A stretch of 64,000 nucleotides of DNA, taken from the NCBI GenBank assembly GCA_025890175.1, contig JANPYM010000001.1:213187-277186 (forward strand). The letters are read 5' to 3'. The DNA comes from Ciborinia camelliae (lineage: Eukaryota; Ascomycota; Leotiomycetes; Helotiales; Sclerotiniaceae). Shown here in pieces: positions 1 through 10,071 of the stretch. Position numbers and translations under genes: made by a program. Below the pieces are notes generated by a model. It was not told the origin of the DNA and did not search any database. It saw nothing but the letters and a program-made list of their open reading frames with translations. Every line of letters starts with the position of its first letter. Position 1 is the first letter of the stretch.

Positions 1-251
1 GTCCGCCAGACATCCTTCCATAAACGTTCGGTCTCCTTTTTATTCGGGGATTCCTCTTTATAAGTCCTTGGAGGATCCCATACTCCATAAGGTTTTTCTC
101 CATCTCTACGGGGTATCGATTCCGATCCCGGTATTGAATTTTCTAGATCCTCCTGGGTAGTCGCTTTGCTCGGGGTGCATTGCTTATTATCTTCGTTTCT
201 TTCCAACATCGGATAAACCCGTTCAGGGGAGGAGGTAATTTGATCTGCCAT
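1..251 (-). CDS. 5' end of an unidentified protein gene (truncated by window edge)
   Basis: Reading the minus strand from an ATG at 251, the frame stays open for 83 codons to the window edge. The predicted N-terminus begins MADQITSSPERVYPMLE and is hydrophilic, rich in E, K, P and S, with no signal peptide or membrane segment in the visible part. The segment DGEKPYGVWDPP and the following charged stretch look like a cytosolic N-terminal tail, but I do not recognise the family. The ATG context (CCC ATG G) is acceptable. There is no in-frame stop immediately upstream, so an earlier start or upstream exon is possible. Seen: the open frame and composition. Inferred: that it is a real gene continuing to the left. 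Confidence 0.5.
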   Translation of the reverse strand, partial: MADQITSSPERVYPMLERNEDNKQCTPSKATTQEDLENSIPGSESIPRRDGEKPYGVWDPPRTYKEESPNKKETERLWKDVWR

Positions 252-1821
252 GGGATTTACAACTCCTGCTTGAAGTGTTTTGAGGTTGAGATGATGAGCC
301 TTGCGAAATGGTTGTTCAGGCAACTGAAAGAGTATTTCTTAGTTGTTTCGGCTGTATTTAATCGACGGACAATAGCGGTCCCTAAGTTCAAGAGGTTGGC
401 AGATGGGTATTGTTAATTTTGGAAATAAGAGCTGAACAATGAAGGTATATTCAATGGTTCAGTGTCGAAGTGTTCGTCGATAGGTGTTTCGGCCAGGAGA
501 TAAACTTGTGTTAGAGAAAGTGTTTTCGGAACGCGGAGTATGAGAGGATGACGAAGGTATATTCGGTAGTTGAGTGTTGAGGTTTCTGTAGATATGGATG
601 TGGTCGGAAGGTATCGCTGTGTCGGGCTGGATACAGTATTGTGGAAGAGGCTAGTATGAGAGGATAGTGAAGGAAGTATCCGTAGATATATTCCTGGGCC
701 GCAAAATAATGTTGAGTTTGAGAAACTATGATGAAAAAGCCTAAGATAGGAGGAAAACGAAGGAATTCGCTTTGCTCTGTAGAGATTCCTGTATGCTGCG
801 ATGTATTCCGAAAATGTATTCTGGAGATTCCAAAGTCAAACCAAGAGGGATATGTCGTTCCTATTGATGTACAAAACTCCCAGCAGTATTCTTTTCAAAG
901 CCTTAAGAATGATTGTCAATGAGTCCTTAATGTGGAATTTTGACTCGAAAATATCTTCCAAGTCATTTTCCACTTGATTATGATTATAAAACAGCATTCA
1001 TGGGTATCAAAAACAAAAAAGTGTCCGCAAGTTAGCCATATGAATCGATTGTGGCTTGAAATGACTGGATTTGGTGAATTTGATCACATCTCTAACTCCA
1101 TTGCTAGTATCAGTGCACGTGATACCTGATCACTTGAAAGGTCCCAATCTGTCAGTGGTGGTAGGAGGTTTGGCTCCCCCTTCTCCCCAGCTGTTCGATA
1201 CTGTTAGAATCACTCAGGGTGATAGCATACGCGCGATGGTAGTGACCAATAAACGTATGGTATGCACTTGTTATGATTGATGATGATCTAAGGTTGTAGA
1301 CCGGGAGACCTACCTATATAGTCGCGGAATACACAAGTACAAAGGCACGCGGTCACGTGTGGCATTCATCATATGCCGCAACAAATACTAAGGTATATAC
1401 ATGTGAAGAATACGTTTCAGGCTTCATGGATTTCTGGCATCGCTCACAAGTCCTCCGGACAATCAAGATTAATGTCACTTCGTTCCACGTGACTTCGATT
1501 GCTTCTCAAAAATCCGGGACTCCTCGGGGGAAATTCTTTCCACTTCCACCGACAAGTCGTTCGAAAACACAAAAGCATAATTCAAAAACCAAGAATGTTA
1601 TTAACAAGCGGCTGCTGGTGTACTGTTGTCGATTTAACTCATCACAAGTACGTTCCTATAGATTCACATTGTCCAGACGATTTTCCGTAATCCGTTCACT
1701 TACGATGAATACCACATGGGTGAAACCTTTTACTGATTGTATCTGGAGGTCAAGTTATCATTGAAAACCGCCAGATTTCAACTGGCGTCCATCAATGCCA
1801 TGTATTCTTTAGTTGCCAATC
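252..1821. other. intergenic region, no supported gene
   Basis: About 1.6 kb of moderately AT-rich sequence. Open frames here are short, mostly lack an ATG and have no recognisable domain. A frame at 1071-1280 (+) begins with TTG and looks weakly protein-like but is not supported. Nothing repeated or structured stands out. Confidence 0.5.
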
Positions 1822-2219
1822 TTAAGTGTGGATGATTCTCAGCTCCCACCATTCGTTCTGCGAATGCAAAACAACCCAGTCTGCGTCCAATTCTACCAAG
1901 TGAGGATTTTTTGTTGGATCGGCTACCATCCTATTACTTTCTCTACTGGCTTCAGACATAACAACTTCCATTGTGCTACGGTGTATTTCATATGCAAAAC
2001 GAGTGTTTTGAGTCCGGCAGATTTGTTTATGGCATACAATCTCTCGATGGATATCCCAAAGCCAAGATTTTTGAGAACTGGACTGCTAGTCTTGGTACAA
2101 CTGCAACTGCGAAGCCACTCCCTGATCGCTTCGTGTTCCAAACCTTCTTCAATGCTGAACACTCGTTCTCTCATCGCAAAATCCAAGGCTTCTCTCGTTG
2201 AAAGACACACACTGAACAT
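1822..2219 (-). pseudogene. frame-broken remnant or misassembled small gene
   Basis: From an ATG at 2219 (MFSVCLSTREALDFAM) a protein-like frame runs to a stop at 1923. Overlapping its end, a different frame is also strongly protein-like: it includes NPHLVELDADWVVLHSQ and NEWWELRII and stops at 1822. No intron of normal length with the right phase joins the two frames, so either a single-base indel (sequencing or real) or decay is likely. The leucine and tryptophan pattern near the end resembles fungal F-box or 2EXR-type proteins only vaguely. Seen: two adjoining coding-like frames. Inferred: that they were once one gene. A small intact gene with unusual splicing is the alternative. Confidence 0.35.
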
Positions 2220-2593
2220 GTCGCTTTGGCCACGAATATTTGGGGCAAAGGAGAATAACAAAAAGAAATAACAAAGCTCCGATCAACCTTTTAAATCTTT
2301 AATCAACTTTGAAAAACTTATAGCTTCTTTCTATCAATTAAGGGATATTGTTCTTCAATTATTGGTGATGGATTGATTGATGAAGGTGGCACAGTGCATT
2401 CAGAGCTTGTGGGACGCTTGCCTAATTGATGGCGGGAAAGACTCACCACGCCAGCGTGACTTCCCAACTACCTGTTACTCGAATATCCAGCGTACCTACC
2501 GTGTTTGTATTTTATTTAGTTGATGGGCTTTCAATTTGAAATTTACTATCTCACAATGAGTTTTGTACAAGCAAAGAAAGTCACATACCAAAC

Positions 2594-5500
2594 ATGGCTT
2601 CTTGGAAAATAGTCATCGACCCCGATCCCGCCGACGAGATCAAAGTCGCATACACCTCTTTTGCAAACGCCAGAAAGCATTTTAAAGTCCACACCTCTTC
2701 ATCTACAGCCGGTTCCATATTTACTTCCCAACAAGAATTTGCAGAAGGAATTCATCGAGCTTCTGTTCAAAAAGATAAAAATACAATTGCGAGATGGGGA
2801 TCTGACTGCACATTCCCCAAGAACTGGAAACAATTTACATGGGCTCCTGACCAGGGAAAAGCCACTCCAGGATGCATATTGAGGAATGAAAGCTCGGTGG
2901 CAGCGATCTTGGAATCTGATATTTGGTTTTTACTTACGGATGGAGAGGTTCCTGGTCCTGAGGTGCCTGAGATGACGGCATTGGGACAGACGATGGAGGT
3001 TGATAGTTGTGCAGCGGTCTTTTTGACAGTCTCAAAAAAGAGATATAGACCAGATCTTCAGAATGTATCAGTGGGTATCACATCCTATGCTCACTGCCCG
3101 GATGCACTATGTCTCTATAAAGACTACCAGAGCGGACAAATTTATGTCATAGCCAGTAAAGGCTGTTTCGCAGCACTAGACCAAGCCAAAGACCACGACA
3201 TGTGGGAAAATATAACGAGTTTCCCTAACGAGACGGCTCTGATCAAAAGAATCGGCGAATTGAAAATAGAGGTCCCAACAGCGGAAACGAGAATCTCAAA
3301 GCTAGCTCATCCCAATCTAGGCGAAGAATGGAACAAGGCTCACGACCCTGTCAAACTAACTTTAGTGGATATCGACAACCTTCTTCAAGCGGGTACTGTT
3401 TCGGATAAAGACCGTGATTTACTTCTCGCAGATAAAGCTCTTGAAGCTCTAATCCTCGCCTGCAGATATCGAGGAAAGTTACCCGAACTTCGGTCTTTTC
3501 TTATCGCCCAGAGAATCGTCCAGTCAACCGTCGAAATCCAAGATAGAGACTCTGCCACGCTCCTCATTGCACAACTTAACAGCGCCAAAGAAATATCCTA
3601 TTATAGCTCATCTATTCTGCTGTCATTATTACAGGATTCCCACGTTAAAAGCCGGAAGTATTATATCGCTACACATACAGATGTACAATTAAATGTCATC
3701 AGAGATCGCATTCGAGTAGTAGACCGAGCTTTAAGTGTTCTATCCGACGCAGAAAAATCGGGATTCACAGCAAAATTCATCTCCCGAAGATCAAACACAG
3801 CCTACCGCGAAGAAAACAGTTCCGCAGAGTCTGCGGTCGATGTTCCAGTACTAGATTTCGATGCTCCGGCCTACAGGGGGGATTGTGAAACCTGCTTTGG
3901 CAAAAATCAAATACTATCTCTTGCCCTAAAAGTATTGGATGCAAGTGCCATGGCAGCTATCAAAGATAATCTTACAGATTTGCCTCCTGAGTGGACTGGA
4001 AAATCGGCGAAAAATATGAATGTATTGTCGACTCAATGTATTTGCTTCCAATGTGCATTATTTGCACGTTCAAAATATTCGATTGACGAGGAGAAAATTT
4101 CGGCCGTCATTCCAACGCTGGAATACAGCGGAAGAAATAAGTTGTACATTGACTACCAACTGTTTAAAGCGTTTAATCAGGGGTTGAGCACTGGGGTTCC
4201 AGCTATGGGACAAGCGTTCGCAACAATTTTGGATAGGACGTTGAGGTGGAAGCCGCCTAAGGAGCTTGAGAATAGAGATGATCATGGCATTTCAAAAACG
4301 GGTGCGGCAAGGGAGCTTAGGGATAATGCAGTAAGTTGGCTGTTGGATAGTATCCTCACGAATCTCCGGGTCAGGGAAAAATTCAACAGACTGGGTGAAT
4401 GGACCACCTACCCTGGCGCTCTTACTTGGGCAGCGGAAGATTTCCAACGAGAAGGCTTCGCATCTTGGTGCATCAACTATCCCATGTCAAACTTCATTGA
4501 ATTCCTGCGTTTTGGGAAAAGAATGAAGGTTTTCTCGGATGAAATCATAAGAGACATGAAAGGTACCAAACTCATCCATTTATTCGTCTCCAGCTTCCTC
4601 GCACGTCTCCGTCGGAATGGGTCACCCCGCAACTGGATGAGATTTGTCTTGCAACTGATATATGTGGAATTCAACTCCGACTTGATCCCCAAGTATCGAG
4701 GCACAGCATCAATAGTGAATACACCAAGCAGCTTCTGGAGAAGACTGGTCCTATGTACACCCGCGACACAAAATATTGTGGCCAACGCCAATCAGGAAGA
4801 AGTGGCTCATATCATGCCACGAATCCAGACTCTAGCTTTCTGGTTGGTGCACCACCAATTCGTATATATTTCCACCAAGAAGTATTTCCTGCAAATTCGG
4901 AGCAAGGAACCGTACGCGGTCAGGTTGTTGGATTTGAAAGCCGCGGTTCCGGAAGGTTGGGTCCGTCATTTACTATCGAGTATATTCATTGATTTGGGAA
5001 CCGTGGTCAAAGATAGAAAAATGTACATCAGTCACCGATTTATTCCCTTCGCAAGTCCATATGGCCCATCGGTAATAGGCTGTGGAGCTCCCGATTGCAA
5101 TGTTTCTTTCCTCCCAGAGGAAATTACATTGAAGATGATTGCGGATGGTCACGTGGAATCGACGAAACAATTATTGGATGAAGTGAGAAGCCGAAGGAGT
5201 AATCATTTGATTGCTGTTTTTGGGGTTCAAAGGGAATGGCAGGAGACGGAGAGGATCCAGACGGGATTACCTGGTGCAAGAAAGAGCTCTGAAAGACCGA
5301 ACGAATGTCATACCTGTCTACATGCTGGGATTGTCAAAACATGGGCAAAGCTTCCACTCAACGGGAGAAGGGCTCTGGCGGCGTTGGTTGTAAAAAGGAA
5401 AAGGGGTCAATCGATTGAGAATAATTTTCACGCGTTTATCACGGAGACGAGGGAATATATTGCTAGGAATGGGAGGGGGAATGTCTTTTTTGCATCGATT

Positions 5501-5704
5501 GAGTATTATATTCAGTGGGCGCTGGGTAGTTTTCTGAAGATGCTTAAATTAGCGTTGGTTGTGCAGAACAGGTCTACAACGACTGAAGACGAGTGGTTGA
5601 TGTTTGCCCATAATGATGAGGGGCTTACACTGGAGTCGAGGATGAGGTGGGAGGTCGATATGATTAAGCGGAAAGGAGATGTTTTTAATGATTGGATACT
5701 GTGA
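2594..5704 (+). CDS. large intronless protein with vWA-like N-terminal domain
   Basis: An uninterrupted 1036-codon frame starts at an ATG in good context (CAAACATGG) and ends in TGA. Residues about 29-192 read like a von Willebrand factor A fold: VHTSSSTAG sits where the metal-binding DxSxS normally lies, GKATPG matches the threonine motif and FLLTDGEV the aspartate motif, followed by hydrophobic strands and a G-I-T-S-Y stretch. The first Asp of DxSxS appears as His, so metal binding may be altered. Later the protein carries isolated Cys pairs (DCETC, CICFQC, NECHTC and a GAPDC segment) that could bind zinc, in a largely alpha-helical, aromatic-rich body. No signal peptide or membrane segment is seen. 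I do not recognise the whole-protein family; the domain call is inference from motif order and the function is unknown. No intron signal is needed over 3.1 kb, unusual beside its intron-bearing neighbours. Confidence 0.85.
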   Translation: MASWKIVIDPDPADEIKVAYTSFANARKHFKVHTSSSTAGSIFTSQQEFAEGIHRASVQKDKNTIARWGSDCTFPKNWKQFTWAPDQGKATPGCILRNESSVAAILESDIWFLLTDGEVPGPEVPEMTALGQTMEVDSCAAVFLTVSKKRYRPDLQNVSVGITSYAHCPDALCLYKDYQSGQIYVIASKGCFAALDQAKDHDMWENITSFPNETALIKRIGELKIEVPTAETRISKLAHPNLGEEWNKAHDPVKLTLVDIDNLLQAGTVSDKDRDLLLADKALEALILACRYRGKLPELRSFLIAQRIVQSTVEIQDRDSATLLIAQLNSAKEISYYSSSILLSLLQDSHVKSRKYYIATHTDVQLNVIRDRIRVVDRALSVLSDAEKSGFTAKFISRRSNTAYREENSSAESAVDVPVLDFDAPAYRGDCETCFGKNQILSLALKVLDASAMAAIKDNLTDLPPEWTGKSAKNMNVLSTQCICFQCALFARSKYSIDEEKISAVIPTLEYSGRNKLYIDYQLFKAFNQGLSTGVPAMGQAFATILDRTLRWKPPKELENRDDHGISKTGAARELRDNAVSWLLDSILTNLRVREKFNRLGEWTTYPGALTWAAEDFQREGFASWCINYPMSNFIEFLRFGKRMKVFSDEIIRDMKGTKLIHLFVSSFLARLRRNGSPRNWMRFVLQLIYVEFNSDLIPKYRGTASIVNTPSSFWRRLVLCTPATQNIVANANQEEVAHIMPRIQTLAFWLVHHQFVYISTKKYFLQIRSKEPYAVRLLDLKAAVPEGWVRHLLSSIFIDLGTVVKDRKMYISHRFIPFASPYGPSVIGCGAPDCNVSFLPEEITLKMIADGHVESTKQLLDEVRSRRSNHLIAVFGVQREWQETERIQTGLPGARKSSERPNECHTCLHAGIVKTWAKLPLNGRRALAALVVKRKRGQSIENNFHAFITETREYIARNGRGNVFFASIEYYIQWALGSFLKMLKLALVVQNRSTTTEDEWLMFAHNDEGLTLESRMRWEVDMIKRKGDVFNDWIL

Positions 5705-6253
5705 GGGTCTGGAGGGGTTGGCGTGCGTTCGGAAGGATAAACTCACTTTATGGCGGACGCCCGGAAGGATAAACTAACTTTATGGCGAAAGGGTGACTTA
5801 AGTTACCTACCTATTAATAGTAATATGTTTAGATCAACTAATCAACACACACTGTTTTCTTTAAATATGTATCTTGAAACTGAAGACTGATACTATATTG
5901 AACTATTTCACCGGAATTTAAAAACACTTGTAATATTGTAAGCCACTGTGATTAGCATTATATACCATATTCCAACAAATATATTCGAATAGTGGTGGAA
6001 TATCGATCATCGAATGGAATGAAATCAAACGATTTGAAATAGCAATACAAATCCACCAGTGTTAGTTCTGATTCAAGTCACTATTTCTCACTACATAGAG
6101 CACAGGGTATAGAGCATAGAACCACACAGTAATTAAACGCATTGAAGAAATTCTTTTCTGACTGGTGATTAACATATGGATTTGTAATTTTCTTCGAGTT
6201 ATATTCTTGTTACATGCCAAAGCCAAACATTCTGACATTGCAATTCCTTAAAC

Positions 6254-6384
6254 ATGTATATATGTATATATATATATATACGTATATGTATATATATACG
6301 TATATGTATATGTATATGTATATGTATATATATATGTATATGTATATGTATATATATATCTATATATATATGTATATGTATATA

Positions 6385-6417
<33 letters not shown>
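6254..6417. repeat. TATATG/TATA microsatellite
   Basis: About 160 bp of near-pure alternating pyrimidine-purine sequence made of TATATG, TATACG and TA units. Apparent open frames of Met-Tyr-Ile repeats here are artefacts of the repeat. Confidence 0.95.
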
Positions 6418-6419
<2 letters not shown>

Positions 6420-7685
6420 TATTATTAAATTTTAATTAAAATTTTATATGCGCGATGGAATGATGTGCAAAAGTAGAACTTGCTTGGTGTCCTGCGGTAG
6501 AATCGGATTGTTTGGGTTATCGTTTATATGTACTTTGAAATTATATGGATTTTGATATGATGGACTACCTAAGTAATCCACCTTCCCGGAACCATGTGGA
6601 GTCTGACAAGATAGGGCACAGAAGATAGACCTCCCGGAGAGTTAGAAATGAGTGATAGCATGTTATATTATATTATGTGGCTATCACCAGGAATTCATTA
6701 CAACGCCCAATCTCATATCATCCATGTTATACCACCTTAAGGAAGCTGAATCTTCGAAAGAAGCAAACAAATAAGAAACTCAAGATAAATGTGATATAGA
6801 GATCAGGTAGCGTGAAGCGAAAAACTTCCGGGCCCCAATAACTGGTTTGACGTATGCATACAAGGTCAGGGAATGTAAGATCTTAGGGAATGGAAAAGAA
6901 GAAATTTTGACAAGCAGAAAAATGAATTCTAGACGCAAGAAACCTTGCCGTTCACCTCGAGAATATCGTCGGGATGCTGGAATGCATGAACGATGCCGAT
7001 GATGTATATGCAAAATGATTTAAATGATAGAAAGTACAGATGACAGGCCATCTCAAGGAGCGGAAAAAGAAATCCAGTTGACATTCGAGCTTGGGATCCG
7101 ATGCAAATGCAACGTCTGCGAGAACCAGACTTCCGGTGAGAAAAATTGGCATTTGGGAGGAAAGAAACGGTTCGTTAAAGTAGACGTTGATGGTTTATCC
7201 ATGTAGCTTGGGGGAGATTGATATATTACCGGTGGATTTTCATTGGAAAGTCGATCAAACGTGTGAAGGGGTTCGCAAGCGAGCGGGTGATACAGTACCT
7301 ACTTACTTGGATACTTCAAAATTCAGTGTAAGGAGCAGTGATATTTAATATTTTCATGCGTTACACGGGACTAGAAAGATACCTGGGTACATTGGATTCG
7401 AAAAAGGTACTTCTGGACAAGTAAAGATGGTCGAGATTAGATAGATTAGATGTATATACTAGGTAATGTGAGCTGTACCAAGCGAAAAGCCTGGTCGAAA
7501 TTGAATTGCAGTATTTCCGGAACCAGCACCTTTCCAATTTGGACAGTAAGCACTCAATTTTCCAATTCGAATTGAATAATTGATCGTGAATGTTCAAATT
7601 GATGCGAAACTTCAAAAACGAATAAATATCGTTGCGGAGTTTTAAAGATTTTTAGGATTTAGAAAATACATGTCATTTTCGACCA

Positions 7686-7868
7686 TCATTTTCGCTGTGG
7701 TGGAGTTCGAGAAAGAGGATAAGGCGGCGTTGAATTAGTCCGATGAATATTTCCAAGAGATTGACTCCAACGAGCAGTTCCCTTATCAAGAAGATCCTTT
7801 AATCTTTTGATTTGATTGATGTCCGTAACAGGAACCGGTGGGTGTGGAAGTTTACCTCGTGGAGACAT
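7686..7868 (-). CDS. possible small protein gene or first exon, unidentified
   Basis: An ATG at 7868 in good context (AAAACC ATG T) opens a 60-codon frame beginning MSPRGKLPHPPVPVTD, with a helical K/L-rich middle and a proline-rich end. It has no signal peptide or known motif. About 100-300 bp downstream on the same strand another frame contains CPNWKGAGSGNTAIQF (near 7480-7560), which also looks coding. A sequence with good intron signals (GTATAT donor, CTAATC branch, CCAG acceptor) lies just beyond. This could be a small multi-exon gene whose structure I could not resolve, or a decayed one. Seen: the frames and start context. Inferred: coding status. Confidence 0.3.
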   Translation of the reverse strand: MSPRGKLPHPPVPVTDINQIKRLKDLLDKGTARWSQSLGNIHRTNSTPPYPLSRTPPQRK

Positions 7869-10071
7869 GGTTTTGATGGTGGCGTAGTGGAAGGAACCTC
7901 AGCCCTGAATATATGAAAAGCCATCATCTAGATCTTAAATTCAATAGTAAACCGGATATCATCATTTAATGCTAGATGATTGGTGGCAACTAAGCAAAGG
8001 CGAAGTTCCAAGGCAAGGACTTCTGCTGTTCCGGTATATATCCAGGTCCTTGCCCTGCTGTGTGATGTGTGCTGTATGCTGTATGCTGTAATTAATCTGG
8101 ACTTTTCATTTACCTAGCTGCTTCTACCTTCACGATTTGTGGAGATGAAGAGACGAATTTTGTAACAAGAAGCGTGGCTCACAGAAATGGGATATGAACC
8201 AAAACCAATTACTGTCCCATGAGATCGTGCTGTCGATGGAGATGAAATGTTATCACTGGCGTGGTTGATAGAATGGATAGTCACGTGTATATTGATAACC
8301 TAAGGGTGGCGCTAAGCTAGTTTGAGATTGGTGTCTACCATCTTCCATGCGATGCGACAGTTCAATGTTATGAATTATCATTCGATTCTCAAGTCTTCAA
8401 ACTCTTTAGATATCCATAGCCACGTAATACACGGCTCAACTTCCTCATTTTCTTTCTTTCTATGTATCATAGGTCAATCTTTCGGAGGATGTTAATTATT
8501 AATAATGGATGAATGGTTTCATCCCGGCCATCTTGATACTCTATAAGCTTCATAGGGACGCTACACAAATATCCCCTCCCCTGATATTTGCTTCCAAATT
8601 TCCAAATTCGGATCGCATTCTGAAGCTCCCACTGAATTGTTACCGGGACCAAAATTGCTGTCTCGATTGTCTTCGACCTATTTGTTTCCAAGTCATTGAA
8701 AACTCCGTTATACCCATGCTACATCTGAGATAGCCGTGTGTAATGGATTGCGATGTTGCGCGAGTCCTCCGAGTCCTGTTTAATTACTCGCAAAGGTTGA
8801 GGGGCATACAAAAACGTTCATAGCATGAGCTGTGTTTAAATCCCCCATCTCATTACCACTGATTAGGTGTCGTCAAAAAAAGCTTCTCGCTACATTAGTG
8901 TCACTATTCGCAAGGACGGGGTGCTTGAACCTTCTTTGCTAGGTACGTATGTTTTTTCAACAGGCCGCATAGAGGTCAGTGTCCTCATCAATTTAGTTAA
9001 TGACATCTGCCATTTACAGCCAATTGGAGTTCGGGAATCGCAAAACCTTCTATACCTTATCACCTATTTTTCGATGGAATATCCTGCAGGAGCATCTCCG
9101 GTGAGGTTCATGGATAATCGCTGGTAATCTCTTCATCCCTCAGTCCCTTCAAATTGTATTCTTGTTTTTGACTGGTAGCTTTTTCGTGTCGCATGAACTT
9201 GCTTGACCCACATCTAGGTACTTGGAACCCTTGTAGTCAGGGTCTTAAGCGAACATATGCGACATTGTCGAAACCTAAATGATACCCAGTCAAGCTTCTC
9301 ATACCTCAGTTGTCAAAGACTGCTTCGTACGTCAACCCTGAATGGCCAAGCATACTAGGTTACCCGATCAGAATTATCGTATTGAGAATCTCAAATCAGA
9401 AACTTCCTGGACAATTGCATCCTCCGCGTGACCCAGAAGTCCAAACATTTTTCTATCAATAGGAATTCTCTTTTGAGTTCCACAAGCTTCTCAAACTACC
9501 CATAGTAAAAGGGTTGAAACTCATATTTTAGTGACGGGGGCGTGGCCCATATTGGTTTAGCACTGAATATCCCACACCACTTCCTCCACGCACAAGGTAG
9601 CCCTGCCATGACGGACTTGGTCAATCCGCGCGTGGGCCACCCATTTGCTTTGTCGAATTCTAGAGGGTGTACTTTCTTATACATCATGCATTCCGATACC
9701 ATTTGTAAATCGTCCTCTGAGACTTTTTGACATCCTCTTGGGATTCTTTTCCTCCGACCTTAGAGTCTGTCATTATTCTCTTTGATACGTGCAGTGCACT
9801 ATTCATCACTGCTGGTTCAGATAATTTCTTATTTTCAATTCTTATTCTGTGCCAACTGGATAATTGGTGCAATCCACTCTTTTTACATTCCATTAATCAC
9901 CTTATTTCGTCTCTTCATTGATCCAGTCCATGTAACTATCCAATATTTACCAAAACACTATCGTTTGAGTATTTTTTTCATCTGAATCTCATGACTTAAC
10001 AACGACCTACGGCAACGCCACGGCTCGCTGCCCATATTCATATTGATAGCCTCGACAACAATCTCAACAAG

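Larger units (their letters stand above)
5705..10071. other. 4.4-kb intergenic region with repeats and doubtful small ORFs
   Basis: Immediately after the preceding stop there is a short direct duplication: GGAAGGATAAACT is seen twice, about 32 bp apart, between 5730 and 5790. A long TATATG microsatellite follows. Small frames on both strands between 6780 and 9990 lack support, except a possible small minus-strand gene at 7686-7868. No RNA gene was recognised. Confidence 0.5.

Noticed and set aside
9496..9730. Opposite-strand frames of 62-68 codons
   Set aside because: Neither has a domain, splice context or neighbouring exon; not enough to call a gene.
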